From positions 1 through 64,000 of the forward strand of contig NZ_SMLM01000002.1 in the NCBI RefSeq assembly GCF_004682015.1: DNA of 64,000 nucleotides, given 5' to 3'. This DNA comes from Ramlibacter henchirensis (GTDB lineage: Bacteria > Pseudomonadota > Gammaproteobacteria > Burkholderiales > Burkholderiaceae_C). This document shows, one piece after another, positions 50,772 through 63,683 of the stretch. The notes beneath the pieces were generated by a model. It had not been told where the DNA came from and ran no database searches. It saw only the letters and a program-made list of their open reading frames with translations. Numbering within the stretch: the stretch's first letter is position 1; each line of letters opens with the position of its first letter. The position numbers and the translations under genes are program-made.

Positions 50772-51170
50772 CTACTTGCGCTGGCCTTGTGCCGGACTTC
50801 CGGGACCGGTCGGACTCCCCCCCATCGTTGCCGGGTCGTCCGCCTTCATGCGGCTGGTGATCAGCTGATCCAGCGCCGGCGACGACTTGCGCGCCATGCA
50901 GCCGTCGCCGCTGCGCGCAACCATGGCTGAAGGCGCGCCTGGCTGCACACCGCAGACTTCGGCGGCGACGTTGGGCGGCACCTGGATGCTCATGGGCATC
51001 TTGGCCTCATCGACCTTCAGGCGCTCGGCGATGTTGGCCGAGACCTGGGTCAGCTCCACGCTCACCAGGCCGGACGAGGGCTGCCCCAGCGCCGTCTGCT
51101 GCGCATTCGCGCACGCGGCCGCGACGAGGGCGACAGCCGAAGCCGCCGCGGTGAGGCTTGCTCTGTTCAT
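50772..51170 (-). CDS. Hypothetical exported protein
   Basis: 132 residues. A signal peptide (MNRASLTAAASAVALVAAACANAQ) precedes a small mature domain of about 105 residues with two cysteines (in EVCGVQP and GDGCMARK) that could form a disulfide, and a disordered Gly/Pro/Gln tail. The cysteine in AAAC could be a weak lipobox, but a Sec cleavage after ANA looks better. Unknown function; similar small exported proteins occur in Burkholderiales. It is convergent with the membrane protein gene at 50040-50750. Confidence 0.62.
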   Translation of the reverse strand: MNRASLTAAASAVALVAAACANAQQTALGQPSSGLVSVELTQVSANIAERLKVDEAKMPMSIQVPPNVAAEVCGVQPGAPSAMVARSGDGCMARKSSPALDQLITSRMKADDPATMGGSPTGPGSPAQGQRK

Positions 51171-51292
51171 GACACATCCATTCGAGGCCGAGCGGCCGGG
51201 GAAATCACCATACACCGCAGCCCGCGCGCGGTCAGCGCTGAGGAACCACCCGTAACACATGGCCGGGCTGGGCGAATGGATGGGGCAGTGCC

Positions 51293-51928
51293 TCAATTCG
51301 CGATGCGCGACCGCACAGCAGGTGCACCCTGCCCCGCCTCGATGCTGCCATCGGGCCGCGTGTACGTTCCCACCAGCATGCCCCCGGCGATGCCGCGTTC
51401 CTGGATCGCCTTGAGCACTTCGCCGCGGGTGGGCTTGCCGCTGAATCGCCTGCCCTCGGCGAGCGCGAACAACTGGAAGGCGTAGCGATGCTGGCCATGG
51501 CCGCGCGGCGGATCGGGCGGGATCCAGCCCGCCATGAAGTAGGAGTTGCGGCCCGCGTGCAAGTCGTCCTCGCCCGCATGCCCCGGGCTCTTGAGCGCGC
51601 CTTCGTGCATCGATGCGTCCTGCGGCGGGATGTCGACCACGATGGCGTGCACCAGCGGATCGGAGGTCGGCGCATCGGCGTCCTCGACGATGAGCACCAG
51701 GCTGTGGGCGCTTTCGGGCACGCCGGTCCAGTCGATCGGCGGCGACAGGCCTTCGCCGTCGGCGGTATAGCGCTCGGGGATCGGCGCATGGTCGGCAAAG
51801 GCCAGGCTGGTCACCTTGAGCATCCCCAGGCCGGACCGCATGCCGCAGGTGTTGAAGACGAGCTTGTCCAGGCCGGCCCGGCGGTCGCGCAGCGCGTGGC
51901 CGAGGGCTTCGGGCAGTTTTTCCAGCAT
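51293..51928 (-). CDS. YbhB/YbcL family PEBP-like protein
   Basis: 211 residues, phosphatidylethanolamine-binding-protein fold. Visible family motifs are DGEGLSPPIDWTGVPESAHSLVLIVEDADAP (in two blocks) with the anion-binding DxDAP, then FMAGWIPPDPPRGHGQHRYAF with the GxHRY pattern. There is no signal peptide, so it is cytoplasmic. The biochemical role of bacterial YbhB proteins is not established. It lies upstream of, and on the same strand as, the unknown exported protein gene. Confidence 0.88.
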   Translation of the reverse strand: MLEKLPEALGHALRDRRAGLDKLVFNTCGMRSGLGMLKVTSLAFADHAPIPERYTADGEGLSPPIDWTGVPESAHSLVLIVEDADAPTSDPLVHAIVVDIPPQDASMHEGALKSPGHAGEDDLHAGRNSYFMAGWIPPDPPRGHGQHRYAFQLFALAEGRRFSGKPTRGEVLKAIQERGIAGGMLVGTYTRPDGSIEAGQGAPAVRSRIAN

Positions 51929-52011
51929 GGCAGGGCTCCTTGCACGCCATCGTGCGGGAGCGCGCGCCGCCCGGATGTCGGACGCCGTCGCGTGGAAGGC
52001 TCAGCCGCGGC

Positions 52012-55291
<3,280 letters not shown>

Positions 55292-55299
<8 letters not shown>

Positions 55300-56575
55300 A
55301 CAGGCCCTGCAGGTACCAGTCGAACTGGCCCGACAACGCGAGGTCCTGCGCCAGGTTGGGCGGCCGCTCGCGGTAGATCCACACCAGGCCGGCCTGCGGG
55401 CTGCGCGCGATGAAGTAGTCGCGCAGCGCCGGGCCGGCTTCATCCCACCAGCAGGTTTCCACGCGGTACATCCGCGCCAGGCGGCGCAGCGGCCCGCCGA
55501 AGCATGGCGTCTCGCCCTTCATCTTCAGCTTCACCGGCCGGGGCAGCAGCCAGGTCGGATAGAGCGCGTCGGCATCGGCCGACAGCGTGGGGGCATGATT
55601 GCGCGCGGCCACCCACTCCTGCTTGGCCTCGGGCCGGTGGTCTTCGTGCGCCTGCGGCACGAGCACGCAATCCTCGCCCAGCCGCACCGAGAGTCGCTCG
55701 ACCAGCTGGTGCAGCCGCTCGCCTTCGACGCGGTCCTGCGGCAGCAGGGACGTGGTGGCGCCGGCCCAGGGCACGGTGTCGAGCGAGCGAAGCCGCAGGT
55801 GGTTGGCGGGGGCCGCCAGCGTGGCGCGATCCAGGTGCTCACGCACCAGGCGGCGCAGGTGCGCCATCTCCTGCGTCGGCTGCGCGGTGCGCACCTGCAG
55901 CTGTTCCTTGGGCGGCAGCCGCACGCCATTGAGGCGGCGCAGGTCCAGCGTCCATTCCAGCTCCAGCGCCAGCACGCCGCGGTTGCGCGCCTGCAGCCAT
56001 TGCTGCAGCCGGCGCAGCAGGTGCTCGGCGGCGAGCATCAGTTCGGGCGCCGCGGTCGCGAGGCTGGCCAGTTCCACGTTGAGGTCGAACGCTTCGGGCA
56101 GCACTTCCCAGGCATATTGCTCGGGGCGTTCGCCGTACGCGGCATCGAGCGCCGCGAGCAGTCCGGCCCCGAAGCGCCGCGACAGGCCGCCGCGGGGCAG
56201 CGCGCGCAACTGGCCCCAGGTGCGGATGCCGGTGCGCTCGAGCAGCGCGACGTGCGGCTGCGCGGCGCCGAGCAGGTCCAGCGGCAGATCGCCCGGCAAC
56301 TGCTTCGGGACCGTGAGCGAGCGCTGCTTGCAGCGCAGCAGCGCCAGCGCGACGAGCGAGGTAGGCCCCACCGCCCACTGCACCGGGCCGAGGTCGTCCT
56401 GCGACAGCAGCAGCTTCAGCAGCTCCCTGCGGCCGCCGAACAGGCGCAGGCTGGACGACACCTCCAGCAGCAGCTCTCCTTCGACCCACGCGACGCGCGG
56501 CGTGAAGCGCAGCGACCACCAGGTCCAGGGCAGGCGTTCGTCTTCAAGCTTCGGTGACAAGGCGATCCAGTACAT
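55292..56575 (-). CDS. imuB: ImuB, Y-family polymerase-like mutasome protein
   Basis: 427 residues. It resembles Y-family polymerases (DinB/UmuC) but lacks their catalytic N-terminal acidic motif; the protein begins MYWIALSPKLEDER and shows no DxD at the expected place. ImuB proteins are known to be catalytically dead adaptors that bind the beta clamp and DnaE2. Helix-hairpin-helix-like segments occur around ERTGIRTWGQLRALPRGGL (about 185-205). It overlaps imuA upstream by 32 bp and dnaE2 downstream by 8 bp, so all three are tightly coupled. Confidence 0.92.
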
Positions 56576-57260
56576 GCGATCTCCTTTCGACGACGGGAAC
56601 GGGCGCCTCCACGCTGCGGCGGCGCGACGCGAGCAAGGCTTCGAGGCGGGCCGGCATGGCGGGCAGGCGCAGCGGCTGCTCGAGCGGCGGGCCCTTGCGC
56701 TTGACGATGCGCACCTGCAGCTCCTCCACCCCTTCCAGCACCAGCCGCAGCGGCGCCGGGCTGGCCTGCTGCAGCACCGGCAGGCCGCGCAGCACGAACA
56801 GCAGCTTGCGGTGCTGGCGCGCGGCCAGGTGCAGCCGCCGCAGCTCCTGCGGGCGCGCCTGCGGCAGCCAGGCGATCAGGCCCACGACATCGGCGCAGCG
56901 CAGCGCCTGCTCGCACGCCCACAGGCGCGCGGCAGCGCGGTCGGTGCGGATCCACAGCAGGCGGTCGGCCGCCAGGCCCTGCGCCGCCAGCGCGGGGCCG
57001 AACGGCGGATGCGGCGCGCCGACCAGCACGACGGGCCCGGCCTTGTCGCTCGTGGCCCGGGCCAGCGCGGGCAGCACGAGCTGCCAGACGTGGGCCTCGG
57101 GCCGCGCCTGGATCAGCTCGACCAGGCTGCCGACGGGCCAGCCGCCGCCGGGCAGCTGCCTGTCGAGCGCGGCATGGCCGCTCGCGAGCACGCTCTCCTC
57201 GTGGGCGAGGTCGGGCACGCGCCAGACGTGGGGGACGGCCAAGGCTGCAGCGGGCTGCAT
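56544..57260 (-). CDS. imuA: ImuA, SOS mutasome protein (RecA-like)
   Basis: 238 residues, SulA/RecA-like fold of the ImuA family. Visible are a GGGWPVGSLVELIQ stretch near residue 38 in place of the Walker region, and later strands around GPVVLVGAPHPPFGPALAAQG. It is the first gene of the imuA-imuB-dnaE2 cassette. A consensus LexA box lies 35 bp upstream of the ATG at 57260, so the operon should be induced by DNA damage. Its end overlaps imuB. Confidence 0.92.
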   Translation of the reverse strand: MQPAAALAVPHVWRVPDLAHEESVLASGHAALDRQLPGGGWPVGSLVELIQARPEAHVWQLVLPALARATSDKAGPVVLVGAPHPPFGPALAAQGLAADRLLWIRTDRAAARLWACEQALRCADVVGLIAWLPQARPQELRRLHLAARQHRKLLFVLRGLPVLQQASPAPLRLVLEGVEELQVRIVKRKGPPLEQPLRLPAMPARLEALLASRRRSVEAPVPVVERRSHVLDRLVTEA

Positions 57261-57295
57261 GGATCGGAAAACCAGGAACTTGGAAAGGAAGAAAG

Positions 57296-57315
57296 TACTG
57301 TCAATTTATACAGTA
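57296..57315. promoter_or_regulatory. lexA box: LexA (SOS) box of imuA-imuB-dnaE2
   Basis: TACTGTCAATTTATACAGTA matches the gammaproteobacterial/betaproteobacterial consensus CTGT-N8-ACAG with TACTG/CAGTA flanks, a nearly perfect palindrome. It lies 35 bp from imuA and 57 bp from the divergent ABC exporter gene, and it is AT-rich in a 68% GC context. By established SOS knowledge it should bind LexA. Confidence 0.93.
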
Positions 57316-57372
57316 AAGTACCGCCCTCGTCTGTGCGAAATCCACCTTGACTTCCGCAGCGGATGAACCCCT

Positions 57373-59217
<1,845 letters not shown>

Positions 59218-59218
59218 T

Positions 59219-59266
59219 TGTTTCTCATTCTTGACAAATTTCCGGTTGTGACCAGAATGAGAAACA
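59219..59266 (+). promoter_or_regulatory. Palindromic promoter/operator of the XRE-AbiEii operon
   Basis: Two 13-bp arms, TGTTTCTCATTCT (59219-59231) and AGAATGAGAAACA (59254-59266), are perfect inverted repeats 22 bp apart. Inside lie TTGACA (59231-59236) and, 16 bp on, CAGAAT (59253-59258). The arms thus cover both promoter boxes, which fits autorepression by the XRE protein. The predicted transcription start would be at or next to the ATG at 59266, so the message may be leaderless. Confidence 0.7.
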
Positions 59267-59736
59267 TGCCCGCCACCGCCCCGCCCCTTACGCATGACCC
59301 AGCCGATCAGCTGGCACGGCTGGGCGAGCGGCTGCGGCTGCACCGCAAGCGGCAGGGGATTTCCGCCACCGCGGCGGCCGAATCGGCCGGGATGTCGCGC
59401 GTGACGTTGCACCGCATCGAACGTGGCGAACCCAGCGTGACCATGGGGGCGTGGGTCAGCATCGCCACCGCACTGGGTCTCCAGCTCGACCTTCGCGATC
59501 CGGGCGCGTCTCGGGAGGCGCCTGCACTGCCCGACCGCATCCGACTCGCGGACTACCCCCAGTTGCAGAAACTCGCCTGGCAGCTGCAGGGCGTCGAGGA
59601 TGTCAGCCCGCAGGAAGCCCTCTCGATCTACGAGCGCAACTGGCGGCACGTGGACGGCAACACGCTGACGATGAAGGAAATCGCGCTCGTCCACGCGCTG
59701 GCCACCGCGCTGGGTGGAGGACGGCTGCTTGTTTGA
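59266..59736 (+). CDS. XRE-family regulator, probable antitoxin/autorepressor
   Basis: 156 residues. Helix-turn-helix (about 15-72): LGERLRLHRKRQGISATAAAESAGMSRVTLHRIERGEPSVT in two blocks, a Cro/HipB-type fold. A second, uncharacterised domain (about 88-150) contains YPQLQKLAWQLQG, LSIYERNWRHVD and a helical end. Upstream ATGs at 59257 and earlier would overlap the promoter arm, so 59266 is preferred. The downstream AbiEii-type gene overlaps its end, and the operator covers its own promoter; both fit an antitoxin-like regulator. Neutralising activity is not demonstrable from sequence. Confidence 0.82.
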   Translation: MPATAPPLTHDPADQLARLGERLRLHRKRQGISATAAAESAGMSRVTLHRIERGEPSVTMGAWVSIATALGLQLDLRDPGASREAPALPDRIRLADYPQLQKLAWQLQGVEDVSPQEALSIYERNWRHVDGNTLTMKEIALVHALATALGGGRLLV

Positions 59737-60433
59737 GCGCGAGCACCATCGGCGCATCGCACTGGTCCTGCAGGCGCTCGATCCCGCGGTGCTGCTCGCG
59801 CACCACTGCCTGTTCGGCGGCGGCACCGCGATGGCCTTGCGTTACGGCGAATACCGCGAGTCGGTGGACATCGACTTCGTCGTGGCAGATGCGGCCGGCT
59901 ACCGGTCGCTGCGTCAGCTGCTCGGCGGCCCCGGCGGGCTCGCTCCCCTCCTTCGGCCGGCACTGTCGCTCGAACTGGCGCGCGAGGTGCGCACGGACCA
60001 GTACGGCATCCGCACCGTCGTGCGCACCGAAGGCGTGGGCATCAAGTTCGAGATCGTCCGCGAGGCCCGGATCGCGCTGGACGCACCGGGACCGCAGGAC
60101 GTGGTCTGCGGCGTGGCGACCCTCGCGCCGGTGGACCTTGCGGCCTGCAAGCTCCTGGCCAATGCCGACCGATGGGGCGACGACTCGGTGTTCAGCCGCG
60201 ACCTGATCGACCTGGCAATGATGGCGCCCTCCTCCACCCTACTCGGCCAGGCATTCGCCAAGGCGCAGGAGGCGTACGGCACGGCAGTGCGCGATTCGCT
60301 GGCCAAGGCCGTCGAAGCCTTGCGGCGCAGGCAGCAACGGCTGGACGAGTGCATGCGCGCGCTGCACATGCAGGGCGTCTCGCGGGCCGCCCTGTGGCAG
60401 CGCATCCGCGACCTGGAGCGCCGCGCGAGATGA
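59729..60433 (+). CDS. AbiEii/AbiGii-type nucleotidyltransferase, probable toxin
   Basis: 234 residues. The nucleotidyltransferase core shows FGGGTAMALR (about 29-38) and RESVDIDFVV with D47 and D49, the metal-binding acids of the DNA-polymerase-beta-like fold used by AbiEii. AbiEii-type proteins act as GTP-preferring or tRNA-modifying toxins in abortive-infection pairs. The TTG at 59729 (MFEREHHRR) is preferred: a GGAGG site sits 8 bp upstream, whereas the GTG at 59714 would put that site inside the gene. The usual partner AbiEi is absent; an XRE protein stands in its place. The stop overlaps the glycosylase ATG. Confidence 0.83.
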   Translation: MFEREHHRRIALVLQALDPAVLLAHHCLFGGGTAMALRYGEYRESVDIDFVVADAAGYRSLRQLLGGPGGLAPLLRPALSLELAREVRTDQYGIRTVVRTEGVGIKFEIVREARIALDAPGPQDVVCGVATLAPVDLAACKLLANADRWGDDSVFSRDLIDLAMMAPSSTLLGQAFAKAQEAYGTAVRDSLAKAVEALRRRQQRLDECMRALHMQGVSRAALWQRIRDLERRAR

Positions 60434-60993
60434 ACCGCCGGCTGACTGCACAAGACTTCGCCGGCGACTCGCACGAGGTCGCGCGCGCGCTGATCGGAGC
60501 GGTGCTCCTCGTCAACGGCGTGGGCGGCCGCATCGTGGAGACCGAGGCCTACGACCGCGAGGACCCGGCCTCGCACAGCTTCTCGGGCCCGACCGCGCGC
60601 AATGCTTCGATGTTCGGTCCGCCGGGACGAGCGTATGTGTACCGCTCGTACGGCATCCACTGGTGCCTGAACTTCGTCTGCCGCGAGGCGGGCCACGGCG
60701 CGGGGGTGTTGATCCGCGCGATCGAGCCGACCCATGGCTTGGCGGTGATGCACGAGCGGCGCGGCATCGAGGATCTGCGCCTGTTGTGCTCCGGCCCCGG
60801 GCGCGTCGGCGAAGCACTGGGCATCACGCACGCGCTCAATGGCTGCCGGCTCGATCGCAAGCCGTTCCAGGTGATCGCGTCGTCGCGGCCGGTGCACGTC
60901 GTGAGCGGCCCGCGAATCGGCATCAGCAAGGCCATGGACGTGCCCTGGAGGTTCGGCGAAGCGGGATCGCGATTCCTCAGCCGGCCCATGTGA
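60430..60993 (+). CDS. mpg: 3-methyladenine DNA glycosylase (AAG/Mpg family)
   Basis: 187 residues, the normal size for bacterial AAG. It excises alkylated purines (3-methyladenine, hypoxanthine, ethenoadenine) to start base-excision repair. Catalytic Glu lies in IVETEAYDREDPASHSF (about 35-51); AYVYRSYGIHWCLNFV supplies the intercalating and pocket Tyr/His residues; RIGISKAMD is near the end. The ATG overlaps the AbiEii stop (ATGA), implying translational coupling to the toxin-like gene. Base composition matches its neighbours. Confidence 0.92.
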   Translation: MNRRLTAQDFAGDSHEVARALIGAVLLVNGVGGRIVETEAYDREDPASHSFSGPTARNASMFGPPGRAYVYRSYGIHWCLNFVCREAGHGAGVLIRAIEPTHGLAVMHERRGIEDLRLLCSGPGRVGEALGITHALNGCRLDRKPFQVIASSRPVHVVSGPRIGISKAMDVPWRFGEAGSRFLSRPM

Positions 60994-61007
60994 CCGGCAG
61001 CAGGCCC

Positions 61008-61538
61008 TCAGCGGTAGGGCTTCGTGCCGGGCTGCACCGCCGTCAGCGGCGGGTTGTGCATCTCGGTGATGACCGGCCCGGTGCGCTGCTGCCCTTGTTG
61101 CGCCGGGCCCGCGCCCATCGCGCGCGTGTCGGGGCCGGCGGCGGGCGACAGGCCGGACTCGGCCAGCACGACGCCAGGCCGCATGTTGTCGGGCCGGTTC
61201 GGCACCACGGCCACGCCGTTGCCCAGGACCCTGTGCGGCAGCCCGAGCGATCGCGCCGTGGCGACGTCCGTCAGCAGCGGCGAGCGTCCCGGGGTCGACG
61301 CCACCTGGAACTGCCCCGACGCCTGCACGACCGGGCAATCGGCGGAGTTGCTGAACACCAGGTGCCCGCCGGGAAACTTCTTCGGCAGGGTCTCGTTCAG
61401 CGGCCGGCTCATGTCCACCGGCGCAACCTGCGCGTTGTAGAGCACGTTGTTGTTTCGGTCGTAGACCGTGAAGCAGGCCAGCGCCGGGCCTGCCGCGAGC
61501 GCCGCCACGGCGGCCATCAGGGCTTTCTTCGCATGCAT
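61008..61538 (-). CDS. Hypothetical exported protein
   Basis: 176 residues from the ATG at 61538. A signal peptide (AKKALMAAVAALAAGPALA) is cleaved before CFTVYDRNNNVLYNAQV; the first mature residue may be Cys, so a lipoprotein is also possible. The mature part has few recognisable motifs; two cysteines (C at the start and one in SADCPVV) could pair. The C-terminal third is low in structure and rich in Gly, Pro, Gln and Ala. Family unknown. It is convergent with the glycosylase gene, 14 bp away. Confidence 0.65.
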   Translation of the reverse strand: MHAKKALMAAVAALAAGPALACFTVYDRNNNVLYNAQVAPVDMSRPLNETLPKKFPGGHLVFSNSADCPVVQASGQFQVASTPGRSPLLTDVATARSLGLPHRVLGNGVAVVPNRPDNMRPGVVLAESGLSPAAGPDTRAMGAGPAQQGQQRTGPVITEMHNPPLTAVQPGTKPYR

Positions 61539-61608
61539 CGCATCAACCTCCCGCACGCCGCATGGTGGGCATCGTTGCAAGGATGGTCGAGCCACAAAAC
61601 GGCTGAGC

Positions 61609-61660
61609 CTGACAGCGAAAGCCACAACCCGCTGTCAGCCGTGGCTGGCAGCGGGTTGTG
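61609..61660. repeat. Two overlapping, mutually exclusive hairpins
   Basis: An 18-bp near-perfect inverted repeat (61623-61640 with 61643-61660, one G-U pair) overlaps a second, 9-bp one (CTGACAGCG at 61609-61617 with CGCTGTCAG at 61630-61638). The two cannot form together. They lie between the scoB stop and the start of the exported protein gene, both on the minus strand. There is no T-run, so a simple terminator is not obvious. Confidence 0.6.
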
Positions 61661-61691
61661 ATTTGTGAGGCCGGTGTGCGCGTGCAGCGCT

Positions 61692-62330
61692 TCAGTGGAG
61701 CAGCTTGACGCCGGTCTTGGACTGGATCAGCTCGAAGCTCACGCCGGGCGCGAGCTCGACGACCTTCAGCCCCTGGGGCGTGACGTCCAGGACGCCGAGG
61801 TCCGTGATGATGCGGTCGACCACGCCGACGCCCGTGAGCGGCAGGGTGCACTTGGGCAGGATCTTGAGGTCCTCGCTGCCGTCCTTTTTCTTCGCGACGT
61901 GTTCCATGAGCACGATGACGCGCTTGACGCCCGCCACCAGGTCCATGGCGCCGCCCATGCCCTTGACCATCTTGCCGGGGATCATCCAGTTGGCCAGGTC
62001 GCCCTTCTCGCTGACCTGCATGGCGCCCAGGATCGAGAGGTTGATCTTGCCGCCGCGGATCATCGCGAAGCTGTCATGGCTGCCGAAGATGGACGAGCCC
62101 TTGATGGTCGTGACGGTCTGCTTGCCGGCATTGATCAGGTCGGCGTCGACCTCCGCCTCGGTGGGGAACGGGCCGATGCCCAGCATGCCGTTCTCCGACT
62201 GCAGCCACACCTCCTTGTCGCCGGTGAAGTTGGCCACCAGCGTCGGGATGCCGATGCCGAGGTTCACGTAGAAGCCGTCCTCGAGTTCCTGCGCCGCGCG
62301 CGCGGCCATCTGGTCTTGGGTCCAGGGCAT
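61692..62330 (-). CDS. scoB: 3-oxoacid CoA-transferase subunit B
   Basis: 212 residues. The catalytic glutamate sits in [13 protein letters not shown] (Glu about residue 46), the SENG signature of family I CoA-transferases. With ScoA it moves CoA from succinyl-CoA to acetoacetate or a related oxoacid; it could also serve the beta-ketoadipate step (PcaJ-like), which motifs alone cannot exclude. The ATG at 62330 gives the family start [16 protein letters not shown]. It lies 10 bp after scoA. Confidence 0.9.
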   Translation of the reverse strand: MPWTQDQMAARAAQELEDGFYVNLGIGIPTLVANFTGDKEVWLQSENGMLGIGPFPTEAEVDADLINAGKQTVTTIKGSSIFGSHDSFAMIRGGKINLSILGAMQVSEKGDLANWMIPGKMVKGMGGAMDLVAGVKRVIVLMEHVAKKKDGSEDLKILPKCTLPLTGVGVVDRIITDLGVLDVTPQGLKVVELAPGVSFELIQSKTGVKLLH

Positions 62331-62340
62331 GTTCGATCTC

Positions 62341-63039
62341 CTAGGCGGGACGGGTGGTGCGCTTCTCGATGCGCTTCTCGGGCTTCGCGTTGTGCACGAT
62401 GCGGTGCACGTAGATGCCGGGCAGGTGGATGTCGTCGGGGGCGAGTTCGCCGACTTCGACCACCTTCTCCACTTCGGCAATGCAGACCTTGCCGGCCATC
62501 GCGCAGGCGGGATTGAAGTTGCGCGCGGTGAGGTTGAAGCGCAGGTTGCCGCTCTTGTCGGCGACCGCGGCCTTGACCAGCGCGACGTCGGGCACCAGCG
62601 AGCGCTCCATGACGTACGTCTCGCCGTCGAACTCGCGCAACTCCTTGCCCTCGGCCACGATGGTGCCGACGCCGGTCTTGGTGAAGAAGGCCGGGATCCC
62701 CGCGCCGCCGGCGCGCAGCTTCTCGGCCAGCGTGCCCTGGGGCGTGAACTCCAGTTCCAGTTCGCCCGCCAGGTACTGGCGCTCGAACTCCTTGTTCTCG
62801 CCGACGTAGCTCGAGATCATCTTCCTGATCTGGCGCGTGGTGAGCAGCTTGCCCAGCCCGAAGTCGTCGACCCCCGCGTTGTTGGAGATGACGGTGAGGT
62901 CCTTCACGCCGCTGTCGCGCAGCGCGTCGATCAACGCCTCGGGAATGCCGCACAGGCCGAAGCCGCCCACGGCCATCAGCTGGCCGCTGCGCACCACGCC
63001 GTCGAGCGCGGCCGCGGCGTTGGGATAGAGCTTGTTCAC
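62341..63039 (-). CDS. scoA: 3-oxoacid CoA-transferase subunit A
   Basis: 232 residues. The N-terminus [16 protein letters not shown] and [31 protein letters not shown] and [24 protein letters not shown] are characteristic of CoA-transferase A subunits. It forms a heterotetramer with ScoB. It is the first gene of the two-gene operon and is divergent from a PAS-LuxR regulator across 97 bp that contain an imperfect dyad. Confidence 0.92.
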   Translation of the reverse strand: MNKLYPNAAAALDGVVRSGQLMAVGGFGLCGIPEALIDALRDSGVKDLTVISNNAGVDDFGLGKLLTTRQIRKMISSYVGENKEFERQYLAGELELEFTPQGTLAEKLRAGGAGIPAFFTKTGVGTIVAEGKELREFDGETYVMERSLVPDVALVKAAVADKSGNLRFNLTARNFNPACAMAGKVCIAEVEKVVEVGELAPDDIHLPGIYVHRIVHNAKPEKRIEKRTTRPA

Positions 63040-63088
63040 GGGGGAAGTCTCCTGTCTTCAGTCCGGCGGAGCGCCGGAAAAACGGGGG

Positions 63089-63124
63089 TACGATACTACT
63101 TAATGCGCTACGTAGTTACTCGTA
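63089..63124. promoter_or_regulatory. Imperfect dyad between scoA and the PAS-LuxR gene
   Basis: TACGATACTAC (63089-63099) and GTAGTTACTCGTA (63112-63124) are near inverted repeats, and CTACGTAG (63108-63115) is itself palindromic. The stretch is markedly AT-richer than its surroundings and lies in the short divergent intergenic region, so it is a likely operator or promoter for one or both genes. Confidence 0.45.
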
Positions 63125-63136
63125 AAGGTTAGCCCG

Positions 63137-63682
63137 ATGGACGTCGATTACCGGCTGGCATTCGACCTGGCGCCCATCGGCCTGTGCCTGTCGCGCAATC
63201 GGTCCATTGTGGATTGCAACCGGCAGCTGTGCGAGATGTTCGGCTTCTCGCGCGAGGTGCTCATCGGGCAGTCGTTCATGACGCTCTACCCCACGCCCGA
63301 CGAGTACGAGCGGCTGGGCGCGCGCATGGCACCGATCCTCAATGCCAAGGGCCACTACGCGGACGACCGCATCATGAAGCGCGCCAGCGGCGAGGTGTTC
63401 TGGTGCCACGTGACGGGGCGCGCGCTCAACCGCGAAGCGCCGCACGAGGCCGGCATCTGGTCGTTCGAGGACCTGAGCTCCCAGCGGCCGGTGAAGGCGG
63501 AGCTGACGGCGCGCGAACGCGAAGTGGCGGCTCGATTGCTGGACGGGATGACGTCCAAGGAGATCGGCAAGACGCTGGCGATCAGCCACCGCACCGTGGA
63601 GATCTACCGCGCAAGGCTGATGCGCAAGTACAAGGCCAACACGACGGCCGACCTGGTGCACAAGCTGACTGCGGGTCAGTAG
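63137..63682 (+). CDS. PAS-domain LuxR-type transcriptional regulator
   Basis: 181 residues. An N-terminal PAS sensor domain (about 1-110; FDLAPIGLCLSRNRSIVDCN and GFSREVLIGQSF) is followed by a LuxR/GerE helix-turn-helix (about 118-178; LTAREREVAARLLDGMTSKEIGKTLAISHRTVEIYRARLM in two blocks). There is no receiver domain, so it probably senses a ligand directly. Divergent placement suggests control of scoAB. Small PAS-LuxR regulators of this type beside CoA-transferase or beta-oxidation genes are common in Burkholderiales (general impression, not a search). Confidence 0.87.
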   Translation: MDVDYRLAFDLAPIGLCLSRNRSIVDCNRQLCEMFGFSREVLIGQSFMTLYPTPDEYERLGARMAPILNAKGHYADDRIMKRASGEVFWCHVTGRALNREAPHEAGIWSFEDLSSQRPVKAELTAREREVAARLLDGMTSKEIGKTLAISHRTVEIYRARLMRKYKANTTADLVHKLTAGQ

Positions 63683-63683
63683 G

